From assembly GCF_002929225.1 (NCBI RefSeq), contig NZ_PISM01000004.1, positions 62,001-126,000 on the forward strand: a stretch of DNA of 64,000 bases, given 5' to 3'. This document shows, in pieces, positions 1-10,498 of this stretch. A program made the position numbers and the translations under genes. The notes under the pieces were generated by a model. It did not search any database. It saw only the letters and a program-made list of their open reading frames with translations, and was not told the DNA's origin. Numbering within the stretch: position 1 is the first letter of the stretch; each line of letters opens with the position of its first letter. The DNA comes from Stutzerimonas kunmingensis. GTDB taxonomy: Bacteria > Pseudomonadota > Gammaproteobacteria > Pseudomonadales > Pseudomonadaceae.

Positions 1-731
1 AAGAGCGCGTGCTGATTGTCGATATCGGCGGTGGTACCTCCGACTTCTCGCTGGTGCGGCTGTCGCCCGAGCGTCGGGACGTCGATGATCGACAGGCTGA
101 TATTCTCGCCACCGGCGGTGTGCACATCGGCGGTACCGACTTCGACAAGCAGCTGAGCCTGGGCGGGGTGATGCCGCTGTTCGGCTATGGCAGCCGGATG
201 AAGAGCGACGCACCGATGCCGACCAGCACCCACCTCAACCTGGCCACCTGGCACACCATCAATGCGGTCTACGCGCCGGCCTCGCTACGGGCGTTGCAGA
301 GCATGCGCTACGACATCGTCGACCCCACCGGTATCGACCGGCTGTTCCGCCTGATCGAGCAGCGCGCCGGACACTGGCTGGCGATGCAGGTGGAGCAGGG
401 CAAGATCGAGCTGACCGAGGCGGAGCAGTTCGCCATCGACTTCCAGCGTATCGAGCCGCAACTGCAGGTCGAGCTGACCCGCCAGGGCTTCGAAGGCGCC
501 ATCGCCGCACTGCTTGACCGCATCGGTGGCAGCATCAATCAGCTGCTGGCGAATGCCGGCGTGCGCCATGATGAGGTCGATACGGTGTTCTTCACCGGTG
601 GCTCGAGCGCCATTCCGGCACTGCGCGACAGCGTTGCCGGGCTGCTGCCCCGTGCACGGCATGTCGAAGGCAATCGCTTCGGCAGCATCGGCAGCGGATT
701 GGCCATCGAGGCGCGCAAGCGCTACGGTTGA
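1..731 (+). CDS. Hsp70-family chaperone (YegD-like), 3' part
   Basis: The reading frame is open from the first base of the window (first full codon at 3), so the true start lies outside. The visible start of the frame reads IVDIGGGTSDFSLV, the phosphate-2 loop of the actin/Hsp70 ATPase fold. Near the end, VFFTGGSSAIPALRDSV is the adenosine-binding loop, and the protein stops about 40 residues later. It therefore lacks the DnaK substrate-binding and lid domains and looks like the compact YegD type (about 450 residues when complete). Its clients are unknown; a protein-folding or stress role is inferred from family only. Confidence 0.85.
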   Translation, partial: ERVLIVDIGGGTSDFSLVRLSPERRDVDDRQADILATGGVHIGGTDFDKQLSLGGVMPLFGYGSRMKSDAPMPTSTHLNLATWHTINAVYAPASLRALQSMRYDIVDPTGIDRLFRLIEQRAGHWLAMQVEQGKIELTEAEQFAIDFQRIEPQLQVELTRQGFEGAIAALLDRIGGSINQLLANAGVRHDEVDTVFFTGGSSAIPALRDSVAGLLPRARHVEGNRFGSIGSGLAIEARKRYG

Positions 732-847
732 AATGAAATCCCGGCGTTGCTGACACAAATCTTCACATTGCCGGGACAACACCCGGCGTGGCGTGCGGGT
801 CTCAATACGGATGCTCCAGCGGAGCGTGTCATTGAGGGATAACGCAA

Positions 848-1756
848 ATGGCCTATCGAATACGCCCAGCGCGCAATGCTGCCAAAGAGGTGCGCAAGGC
901 CGCGCTGGGGCGCATCAACAAGGCGATCCAGGCGCTCTGTGTCGAGCCGTCCGAGCGGGCCGAGGGCGTGCACCAGGCGCGCAAGCGCTTCAAGGAATTG
1001 CGCGCGCTGCTGCGGCTGGTGCGTGAACCGCTCGGTGCGCATTTCAACGTTGACAATCGTCGGCTGCGCGATGCCGGACGACGCCTGGCCGAGTCACGCG
1101 ATGCCGCCGCCATGCTGGAAAGCTGGGACGCCCTGGCGCGCACCGATCAGCCACTGTTCGTCAGCGATGCGTTCCGCCAGATCCGTCTGCGCCTGCAGCA
1201 GCGCGCCGCGCCGGATGGTGAGGTGCATAGCGGCTTCGACGTGGAAGTGACGCAGGTGCTGGGTGACCTGCGCGCACTGACTCGAGACGTGCAGCACTGG
1301 AAATTGCCGGGCAAAGGCTTCGGCTTGCTCGCCGCGGGCTTTCGGCGAACCTATGCCGACGGTGTGCGGGATCTCGCACGTGCGCAAAAGGCGGACTCGG
1401 ATGAGTTGCTTCACGAATGGCGCAAGCGGGTGAAGGACCACTGGTATCACTGCCAGCTGCTGTCTCCGTGCTGGCCGGATGCGCTGGAAACTCGCGCGGA
1501 ACAGCTCAAGCAGGTCGCCGACGCGCTGGGTGACGACCATGACCTGGCGGTGATGACTGAGCTGATGCAGGGCGAGCCCGAGCTGTTCGGTACACCAGAT
1601 ACCCGTGAAGCGGTGCAGCGCTGTATCGAACAGCGGCGGGCGCAATTGCAGCAGCGCGCGCTGCGCCTGGGCCGCCGCTTGTATGCCGAACCGCCAAAGG
1701 CGCTGGCGGAGCGGGTCGGGGCGTACTGGCGTATCGCACGTAAGGAATCGGAATAA
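848..1756 (+). CDS. CHAD domain-containing protein
   Basis: A 302-residue protein of helical, Arg/His-rich repeats. It has the conserved paired motifs of CHAD domains: VHQARKRFKELRALLRLV near residue 40 and LLHEWRKRVKDHWYH near residue 190, each with the His and basic residues thought to bind polyphosphate. CHAD proteins are often fused to CYTH triphosphatases or linked to polyphosphate granules; here the domain stands alone. The start at 848 follows GAGG about 10 bases upstream. It is 116 bases after the Hsp70-like gene and may be transcribed with it. Enzymatic activity is not expected; inorganic polyphosphate binding is the best guess. Confidence 0.8.
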   Translation: MAYRIRPARNAAKEVRKAALGRINKAIQALCVEPSERAEGVHQARKRFKELRALLRLVREPLGAHFNVDNRRLRDAGRRLAESRDAAAMLESWDALARTDQPLFVSDAFRQIRLRLQQRAAPDGEVHSGFDVEVTQVLGDLRALTRDVQHWKLPGKGFGLLAAGFRRTYADGVRDLARAQKADSDELLHEWRKRVKDHWYHCQLLSPCWPDALETRAEQLKQVADALGDDHDLAVMTELMQGEPELFGTPDTREAVQRCIEQRRAQLQQRALRLGRRLYAEPPKALAERVGAYWRIARKESE

Positions 1757-1795
1757 TAGGAGCACGCCTCGACGAGGCCATTCTCGGGGAAGCGC

Positions 1796-1829
1796 GGACC
1801 GCCTCGTTCAGGTCGGGAACGAGGGGTCC
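1796..1829. repeat. Inverted repeat between convergent genes
   Basis: GGACC and CCTCGTTC on the left arm pair with GAACGAGG and GGTCC on the right arm around a 7-base loop, with one bulged base. It lies between the ends of the CHAD gene and rapA, with no T-tract on either side. A second small palindrome (GCCTCGACGAGGC) lies at 1767-1779. A terminator or mRNA-stabilising hairpin for the convergent genes is plausible but unproven. Confidence 0.45.
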
Positions 1830-1902
1830 AACCGCTGGCGCGTTGACCTGAACGGATGGTTTGGACACCGCCTTCAGGACACACGGGCAAAGCGCTGCCG
1901 GC

Positions 1903-4752
1903 TCAGCCGGCGACCAGCACCCGTATTGCCTCCAATCGCAAGGCGGCCTTTTCCAGTGCTGCCAGACCGTCTTCGCGCTGCTGACGCAGGGCTTCGATCT
2001 CGCTGTCGCGCACGCTCGGGTTGACTGCCTGCAGGGCTACCAGTCGCGCCAGCTCCTCCTCCAGGCCGGCCTTGAGCTTGCGTTGTGCCTCGGCAACGCG
2101 CTCGCTGTGGCGGGGCGCGATCTTGGCTTCGGCGGCGGCGATCTGGGTGGCCAGCACGTCGCGCTGGGCTTGAACGAACTTGTTGGCGCTGGCCCGCGGC
2201 ACGCTTTCCAGCTGATCGTTGAGCGTATCGAAGGCCACCTTCGAGGCCAGGTCGTTGCCGTTGCCGTCGAGCAGGCAGCGCAGCGCCAGCGGCGGCAGGA
2301 AGCGGCTCAGTTGCAGTGCACGCGGCGCCACCACTTCACTGACGAACAGCAACTCGAGCAGTACGGTGCCCGGCTTGAGCGCCTTGTTCTTGATCAGCGC
2401 GACCGCGGTGTTGCCCATGGAACCGGACAGCACCAGGTCCATGCCGCCCTGCACCATGGGGTGTTCCCAGGTGAGGAACTGCATGTCTTCGCGGGCCAGG
2501 GCCTGTTCGCGGTCGTAGGTGATGGTCACGGCTTCGTCATCGCCCAGCGGGAAGCTGGCATCCAGCATTTTCTCGCTGGGGCGCAGTACCAGGGCGTTTT
2601 CCGAGTGGTCTTCGCTGTCGATACCGAACGCGTCGAACAGCTGCTCCATATAGATCGGCAGGGCGAACTGGTCGTCCTGCTCCTCGATGGCTTCGACCAG
2701 CGCCTTGCCTTGTTCGCCGCCGCCGGAATTGAGTTCCAGCAGACGGTCGCGACCGCTGTGCAGTTCGGCTTCCAGACGCTCGCGCTCGGCGCGGGCCTCG
2801 TCGATCAGCAGCTGATAGGTGTCGTCGTCACCTTCTTCCAGCTGCCCCAGCAGACGCTGTCCGAAGCGGTGCTGCAGGGCGTTGCCGGTCGGGCAGGTGT
2901 TGAGGAAGGCGTTCAGTGCCTGGTGATACCACTTGAACAGGCGTTCCTGCGGACTGGTTTCCAGATACGGCACGTGCAGCTGGATGGTGTGCTGCTGGCC
3001 GATGCGGTCGAGACGGCCGATGCGCTGCTCGAGAAGGTCCGGGTGCGCCGGCAGATCGAACAGCACCAGATGGTGGCTGAACTGGAAGTTGCGGCCCTCA
3101 CTGCCGATTTCCGAGCAGATCAGCACCTGCGCGCCGAACTCCTCGTCGGCGAAGTAGGCCGCGGCGCGATCGCGCTCGAGGATGCTCATGCCTTCGTGGA
3201 ACACCGTGGCCGGAATGCCGGAGCGCACGCGCAGCGCGTCTTCCAGATCCAGGGCGGTCTCGGCATGGGCGCAGATGACCAGCACCTTGTACTTCTTCAG
3301 CATCTTCAGGGTGTCGATCAGCCATTCCACGCGCGGATCGAACTGCCACCAGCGGTTGCTCGCCTCGCCGTCGTCCTGCTGGCTCTGGAAGGCCACCTCC
3401 GGATACAGCTCGGCATGCTCGCCCAGCGGCAGTTCGAGGTATTCGGCCGGGCAGGGCAGCGGATAGGGATGCAGCTGGCGCTCCGGGAAACCCTGCACGG
3501 CGGCACGGGTGTTGCGGAACAGCAGACGGCCGGTGCCGTGACGGTCGAGCAGCTCGCGGATCAGCCGGCTGCTGGCCTCGATGTCGCCATCGGTGGCGGC
3601 GGCCAGCAGGGCTTCGCCCTCGGCGCCGAGGAAATCGTGGATAGTCTGGTGTGCCTGCTGCGAGAGCCGGCCCTCGTCGAGCAGCTCCTGCACGGCTTCG
3701 GCCACCGGCTGGTAGCTGGAGCTTTCGGCGCGGAAGGCATCGAGGTCATGGAAACGATTCGGATCGAGCAGACGCAGACGGGCGAAGTGGCTGTCCAGGC
3801 CGAGCTGTTCCGGAGTTGCAGTCAGCAGCAGCACGCCGGGGATCACTTCGGCCAGCTGTTCGACCAGTTTGTATTCGGCGCTGGCACCTTCCGGGTGCCA
3901 GACCAGGTGGTGCGCTTCGTCCACTACCAGCACGTCCCAGCCTGCGGCGAAGGCAGCGTCCTGGGCACGCTCGTCTTCCTTCAGCCATTCCAGCGATACC
4001 AGTGCCAGCTGGGTGTCTTCGAACGGGTTGCTGGCATCGCTCTCGATGAAGCGCTCGGCATCGAACAGTGCGACTTCCAGGTTGAAGCGGCGGCGCATCT
4101 CCACCAGCCACTGGTGCTGGAGGTTTTCCGGAACCAGGATCAGCACCCGGCTGGCGCGGCCTGAGAGCAGTTGGCGATGGATGATCAGGCCGGCTTCGAT
4201 GGTCTTGCCCAGGCCCACTTCGTCGGCCAGCAGTACGCGGGGGGCGATGCGGTCAGCGACTTCCTTGGCGATGTGCAGTTGGTGCGCGATGGGCTGCGCA
4301 CGCACGCCACCGAGGCCCCATAGCGAGGACTGCAGCTGGGCGCTCTGGTGCTGCAGGGTGTGGTAGCGCAGGCTGAACCAGGCGAGCGGGTCGATCTGCC
4401 CGGCGAAGAGGCGGTCGCTGGCCAGGCGGAACTGAATGAAGTTCGACAGCTGGGTTTCCGGCAGGGTGCGGGCTTCGTTCTGCGCGGTCAGGCCGTGGTA
4501 GACCAGCAGGCCGTCGACGTCGTCGACCTCGCGCACGGTCATCTTCCAGCCTTCGAAATGGGTGATCTCGTCACCGGGCACGAAGCGCACCCGCGTCAGT
4601 GGGGCGCTGCGTGTCGCGTACTGGCGCGTTTCGCCGGTCGCCGGATAGAGCACGGTGAGCATCCGCCCATCCTGGGTCAGGATGGTTCCGAGGCCGAGTT
4701 CTGCCTCGCTGTCGCTGATCCAGCGTTGCCCCGGTAGATACTGCTGCGCCAT
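1903..4752 (-). CDS. rapA: RNA polymerase-associated ATPase RapA (HepA)
   Basis: A 949-residue Swi2/Snf2-type protein; RapA of E. coli is 968 residues. An N-terminal Tudor-like region (residues 1-110) precedes the helicase core: Walker [10 protein letters not shown] near 177-185, DEAHH near 280, LLTATP, and in the C-terminal lobe GSEGRNFQF and [11 protein letters not shown] (motifs V and VI). RapA binds RNA polymerase and promotes its recycling from stalled complexes, particularly at high salt. The ATG at 4752 begins [16 protein letters not shown], the usual N-terminus. It is divergent from the gene at 4904, with 151 bases between them. Length and motifs are complete, so it should be functional. 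Confidence 0.97.
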   Translation of the reverse strand: MAQQYLPGQRWISDSEAELGLGTILTQDGRMLTVLYPATGETRQYATRSAPLTRVRFVPGDEITHFEGWKMTVREVDDVDGLLVYHGLTAQNEARTLPETQLSNFIQFRLASDRLFAGQIDPLAWFSLRYHTLQHQSAQLQSSLWGLGGVRAQPIAHQLHIAKEVADRIAPRVLLADEVGLGKTIEAGLIIHRQLLSGRASRVLILVPENLQHQWLVEMRRRFNLEVALFDAERFIESDASNPFEDTQLALVSLEWLKEDERAQDAAFAAGWDVLVVDEAHHLVWHPEGASAEYKLVEQLAEVIPGVLLLTATPEQLGLDSHFARLRLLDPNRFHDLDAFRAESSSYQPVAEAVQELLDEGRLSQQAHQTIHDFLGAEGEALLAAATDGDIEASSRLIRELLDRHGTGRLLFRNTRAAVQGFPERQLHPYPLPCPAEYLELPLGEHAELYPEVAFQSQQDDGEASNRWWQFDPRVEWLIDTLKMLKKYKVLVICAHAETALDLEDALRVRSGIPATVFHEGMSILERDRAAAYFADEEFGAQVLICSEIGSEGRNFQFSHHLVLFDLPAHPDLLEQRIGRLDRIGQQHTIQLHVPYLETSPQERLFKWYHQALNAFLNTCPTGNALQHRFGQRLLGQLEEGDDDTYQLLIDEARAERERLEAELHSGRDRLLELNSGGGEQGKALVEAIEEQDDQFALPIYMEQLFDAFGIDSEDHSENALVLRPSEKMLDASFPLGDDEAVTITYDREQALAREDMQFLTWEHPMVQGGMDLVLSGSMGNTAVALIKNKALKPGTVLLELLFVSEVVAPRALQLSRFLPPLALRCLLDGNGNDLASKVAFDTLNDQLESVPRASANKFVQAQRDVLATQIAAAEAKIAPRHSERVAEAQRKLKAGLEEELARLVALQAVNPSVRDSEIEALRQQREDGLAALEKAALRLEAIRVLVAG

Positions 4753-4853
4753 GCTGCCTCCCGCTGTGAAAAAGCCGGCTATGGTAACGGAACGTCGCCA
4801 GCAGAGCGACGGCCGATGGCGACTGCGTGACGCATGAAGTGTAGCGGTCCTGT

Positions 4854-4880
4854 TAAAGTTGGCCGGTGCCGCGCCGATTC
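4854..4880 (+). promoter_or_regulatory. Predicted sigma-28 (FliA) promoter
   Basis: TAAAGTTG at 4854-4861 is followed by GCCGATTC at 4873-4880. Fourteen bases separate TAAAG from GCCGAT, the spacing of the FliA consensus TAAAGTTT-N11-GCCGATAA. A start site 6-8 bases downstream would leave a leader of only about 17 bases before the ATG at 4904, just enough for the GAGGGG ribosome site. Match and spacing are seen; use by FliA is inference. Confidence 0.5.
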
Positions 4881-4903
4881 ATCGGTAAAGAGGGGTAACG
4901 AGC

Positions 4904-5200
4904 ATGCTGCCACCCATCCCATCAGGCGTATTCCCGGTCAACGCCCAGCAGGACGTGGTCAAGCCGCGCCCGGAGATCGCACCGGTGGCACCCGTGCAGC
5001 CGAGCCCGGACGAAAGTGCGGTTACCCTCGACCGACGTCATCCGCAGGAGAGCGCCGAGATGCTGCGCGACGAGCAGCGGCGGCGTCAGCGCCGGGGTTA
5101 TACCCCGGAGGAACTGGCGACCGGAGAGACTGATGAGCAGGACCAGGCCGAGCTCGAAGAGCTGCCGCGCCAGGGACTCTGGGTTGACGTCGAGGTCTGA
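4904..5200 (+). CDS. Conserved hypothetical protein upstream of alkB
   Basis: A 98-residue soluble protein. The N-terminal half is Pro/Val-rich (MLPPIPSGVFPVNAQQDVV) and probably disordered. The middle is strongly basic and helical (EMLRDEQRRRQRRGYTPEEL, about 54-70), and the C-terminus is acidic. No catalytic motif or signal peptide. The start has a good GAGGGG ribosome site. The stop is one base before the alkB GTG, so the two are probably coupled. By position it corresponds to the small gene between hepA and alkB in P. aeruginosa (synteny from memory). Function unknown. Confidence 0.7.
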   Translation: MLPPIPSGVFPVNAQQDVVKPRPEIAPVAPVQPSPDESAVTLDRRHPQESAEMLRDEQRRRQRRGYTPEELATGETDEQDQAELEELPRQGLWVDVEV

Positions 5201-5201
5201 G

Positions 5202-5819
5202 GTGTTCACGAACGACCCGAGCCACGCTTCATCGATCGAGTTGCCGGACGCCGCACTGGACTACTACCCGGGGTGGGTCGACAGCGAAACCGCCGATGCC
5301 TGGCTGGAGAAGCTCGTCAGCGCCACGCCCTGGTCGCAGCCCGAAATCCGAATCTATGGCCGCCAGGTTGCAGTACCACGCATGGTCGCCTGGTACGGCG
5401 ACGCGGACGCCAGGTATCGCTATTCCGGCCTACGACATGATCCGCTGGCCTGGACACCGCTGTTGCGCGACATCCGTGAGCGTCTGCAGCACGAGACCGG
5501 TCAGCGCTTCAACGGCGTGTTGCTGAACCTGTATCGCGACGGGCGCGACGCCATGGGCTGGCACAGTGACGATGAGCCCGAGCTGGGCGATTGCCCCACT
5601 GTCGCTTCGCTGAGCTTGGGCGCTGAGCGGCGCTTCGATTTGCGGCGCAAGGGCAGTGGGCGGATTCAACACTCGCTCGTCCTCGCTCATGGCTCGCTGC
5701 TGGTCATGAGGGGCACGACGCAGCATCATTGGCAACACCAGATTGCGCGGACCAGCAAGGTGCTGCAGCCGCGCGTCAACCTGACCTTCCGCCTGATCGA
5801 GACGAGGCCGAGCAAATGA
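5202..5819 (+). CDS. alkB: AlkB-like 2OG-Fe(II) dioxygenase
   Basis: A 205-residue dioxygenase that should reverse N-alkyl lesions (1-methyladenine, 3-methylcytosine) by oxidative demethylation, using Fe(II), 2-oxoglutarate and O2. Iron ligands are His121 and Asp123 in GWHSDDEPELG and His179 in the HHWQHQI segment; the 2OG-binding arginine is in RVNLTFR (191-197). The layout resembles the ALKBH2/3-type branch more than E. coli AlkB. The frame is open further upstream, but the GTG at 5202 is chosen because it has a GAGG site, sits just after the preceding stop, and gives a family-length protein. It overlaps the next gene by 4 bases (ATGA). Confidence 0.9.
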   Translation: MFTNDPSHASSIELPDAALDYYPGWVDSETADAWLEKLVSATPWSQPEIRIYGRQVAVPRMVAWYGDADARYRYSGLRHDPLAWTPLLRDIRERLQHETGQRFNGVLLNLYRDGRDAMGWHSDDEPELGDCPTVASLSLGAERRFDLRRKGSGRIQHSLVLAHGSLLVMRGTTQHHWQHQIARTSKVLQPRVNLTFRLIETRPSK

Positions 5820-5977
5820 GCAGCGACGAGAAGTTGATCGACTTTAGTGCAGAGCGCGCAAAGCGCATTCACGACCTCAACGACAAGCGCCTCGAGGAGA
5901 TGCGCAAGACCTTCGAGCAGGTCCTGCCGCTGGGCAAGGCGAAGAAGAAGGGCAAACGCTCTCCGAAGAAGCGCTAA
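5816..5977 (+). CDS. Small Lys-rich protein downstream of alkB
   Basis: A 53-residue protein, MSSDEKLIDFSAERAKRIHD at its N-terminus, then a charged helix and a very basic tail ending KKKGKRSPKKR. The start ATG overlaps the alkB stop in an ATGA arrangement, which argues for translational coupling and a real gene. The basic tail suggests nucleic-acid binding, but no family is recognised. It is the last gene before the Anr-controlled region. Confidence 0.65.
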   Translation: MSSDEKLIDFSAERAKRIHDLNDKRLEEMRKTFEQVLPLGKAKKKGKRSPKKR

Positions 5978-6086
5978 TCGCGCCCCCCTTCAACATTGCA
6001 CAGATCGATTCGCTATTAGCCGCTCGGCTCTCACCACACTTCTGCTGCTGCCCCTGCCGTTTTTCACCTCAAACACCCCTGTTTTC

Positions 6087-6100
6087 TTGACCTGGATCAG
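6087..6100 (+). promoter_or_regulatory. Upstream Anr/Fnr-type box
   Basis: TTGACCTGGATCAG matches the Anr/Fnr consensus TTGAT-N4-ATCAA with one weaker position in each half-site. Its centre is 50 bases (about five helical turns) upstream of the centre of the perfect box at 6137-6150, so both would lie on the same DNA face. Confidence 0.6.
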
Positions 6101-6136
6101 TCGTTGCTCACGGCTGTGCGCGCTGCTTTGTGGCCA

Positions 6137-6150
6137 TTGACCCGGGTCAA
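6137..6150 (+). promoter_or_regulatory. Anr box of the ccoM transcript
   Basis: TTGACCCGGGTCAA is a perfect 14-base palindrome with the TTGA/TCAA ends of Anr, Dnr and Fnr sites. Class II activators bind about 41.5 bases upstream of the start site, which predicts transcription from about 6185. A plausible -10 (TTTAAC at 6171-6176) lies at the right distance and the ccoM ATG follows at 6220. Activation under low oxygen is therefore expected. Confidence 0.75.
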
Positions 6151-6219
6151 TTTTTTTAGGGGGGAGCGGGTTTAACTTGAACCCATCGAATAGCGAATCA
6201 GGTTTCGGAGGTAGGTCTC

Positions 6220-6327
6220 ATGTTTGTCGATGATGTGGTGCTCGCAGGGGTGGTCACGGTCGGCCTGATGGTCGCCTTCCTCGGAGGCTTCGGATATTTC
6301 ATCTGGCGGGATGCGCACAAGAAGTAA
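6220..6327 (+). CDS. ccoM: CcoM-like small subunit of cbb3 cytochrome c oxidase
   Basis: A 35-residue single-pass membrane protein beginning MFVDDVVLAGVVTVGLMVAF and ending WRDAHKK. One hydrophobic helix spans about residues 6-29, with a positively charged C-terminus expected in the cytoplasm. It strongly resembles CcoM, the small subunit found with the P. stutzeri cbb3 oxidase and implicated in stabilising that complex. The start has a GGAGGT ribosome site 8 bases upstream. Two Anr-type boxes precede it and an intrinsic terminator follows, so it is monocistronic. Control by Anr fits a high-affinity oxidase used at low oxygen. The ccoNOQP genes are not in this window. Confidence 0.85.
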   Translation: MFVDDVVLAGVVTVGLMVAFLGGFGYFIWRDAHKK

Positions 6328-6365
6328 GCGATTCCCGGCAGATTCAAAGAGCACGCAAGGCATTT

Positions 6366-6392
6366 AGGCGACCTATGGTCGCCTTTTTTTTT
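6366..6392 (+). terminator. Intrinsic terminator of ccoM
   Basis: AGGCGACC pairs perfectly with GGTCGCCT around a TAT loop, followed by nine T residues (6384-6392). It is a textbook Rho-independent terminator ending the short ccoM transcript. Read from the other strand, it sits just past the pulA stop and could serve both. Confidence 0.9.
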
Positions 6393-6401
6393 GCGCGCGA
6401 T

Positions 6402-9521
<3,120 letters not shown>

Positions 9522-9682
9522 GGGTGAGGGTCCCGTTGTTGTTCTTCTTGTACTGCTCGCTGGATGGTCGGCGCGGGGTATCCGATAAGCATCCTCCGTT
9601 GGGGAACTGCTCGGGGCGTAGGCCAAGGCCGTAATGGCGTTCTGCTTGTCGCCCGTGCCGGGCAGGAGGGATTGCTGGAAAT

Positions 9683-9711
9683 GCTGAGGGCGCCAAACAG
9701 GCGCCCTCAGC
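9683..9711. terminator. Perfect 12-bp hairpin between pulA and phaJ1
   Basis: GCTGAGGGCGCC (9683-9694) and GGCGCCCTCAGC (9700-9711) form a perfect stem with an AAACA loop, 41 bases beyond the phaJ1 stop. There is no T-tract on either side, so it is either a U-poor terminator or an RNA-stabilising stem for the phaJ1 message. Confidence 0.55.
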
Positions 9712-9751
9712 TTGCCTCCGTCACGCGACGGGACACTGAACGTGGAAAGGC

Positions 9752-10222
9752 TCAGCCGATGGTGATCGGCGGCAGCTCCTTCAGTTCGACGGTTTCCTGC
9801 TTGCGCGGCGCGAGTACTTCGGCCTCGCCGTCGACCACCTGCTCATCGTTCTGGTTGAACACGCGGGTGGCGATACGCACGCGGTTCTTCGGCAGCTTCT
9901 CGAGGATTTCCAGGCGCACGGTCAGGGTGTCACCGATTTTCACCGGACGGGTGAATTTCATGGTCTGGCCGAGATAGATGGTGCCCGGGCCCGGCATGGT
10001 GCAAGCCACGGCGGCGCTGATCAGCGCGCCACTGAACATGCCATGGGCGATGCGTTCCTTGAACAGCGTACCGGCCGCGAACTCGGCGTCCAGGTGGACC
10101 GGGTTGCGGTCGCCGGACATGGCCGCGAACAGCTGGATGTCCTTTTCCTCTACGTGTTTTTCGAAGCTCGCCTGCTGGCCGACTTCCAGTTCGGCGTAGG
10201 GCGTGTTGCTGATGGTGCTCAT
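9752..10222 (-). CDS. phaJ1: (R)-specific enoyl-CoA hydratase (MaoC hot-dog fold)
   Basis: A 156-residue protein of the size of P. aeruginosa PhaJ1. The hydratase-2 motif is intact: SGDRNPVHLD (37-45) with catalytic Asp38 and His43, followed by FKERIAHGMFSGALIS. It should convert 2-enoyl-CoA to (R)-3-hydroxyacyl-CoA, linking beta-oxidation to polyhydroxyalkanoate synthesis. It is divergent from fadD2, with 276 bases between them; in P. aeruginosa the same gene lies beside fadD2-fadD1 (known synteny). The lysophospholipase-like gene that separates them there is absent here. Confidence 0.9.
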   Translation of the reverse strand: MSTISNTPYAELEVGQQASFEKHVEEKDIQLFAAMSGDRNPVHLDAEFAAGTLFKERIAHGMFSGALISAAVACTMPGPGTIYLGQTMKFTRPVKIGDTLTVRLEILEKLPKNRVRIATRVFNQNDEQVVDGEAEVLAPRKQETVELKELPPITIG

Positions 10223-10498
10223 GGACAGTCCTCAGATGCTGGGGCGGCGCGTCAACTGCTGCGCCTGATCGAATCAGGTTCCGCGCAACCGGCACAGCCC
10301 GGTACTTGCGCGCTGGGGCTGCATTCTAGAGGCATGCAGCACGATTGTCCCGAGTGCAGGCCGTCCCGGCAGCGTGACGAAAGATTCACGGCAGTGATTT
10401 GTGCGGCTTGGACTGTTGCGTCGCGACGCTGACCTGATAAGTTCGCCAGAGCCCGCTGTGCGCGGGCCAGACACTCTCAGGTAAAGAGGCCAATAACA

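Larger units (their letters stand above)
6185..6392 (+). ncRNA. Predicted Anr-dependent short transcript, PhrS-like (carries ccoM)
   Basis: The start (about 6185) is inferred from the Anr box and -10; the end is the intrinsic terminator at 6366-6392. The predicted length of about 208 nt is close to the roughly 212 nt of P. aeruginosa PhrS, an Anr-activated, Hfq-bound RNA that also contains a reading frame of about 37 codons and, from memory, lies next to alkB between hepA and phaJ1-fadD2-fadD1. The match rests on position, size and regulation; I could not align the RNAs. The untranslated 6328-6365 stretch before the hairpin is where a target-pairing region should be sought. Confidence 0.5.

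Noticed and set aside
1861-4164. A 767-codon open frame on the plus strand opposite rapA
   Set aside because: It is the reverse-complement shadow of a high-GC gene. Composition is Gln/Val/Gly/Leu-biased without motifs, whereas rapA on the other strand has all helicase motifs.
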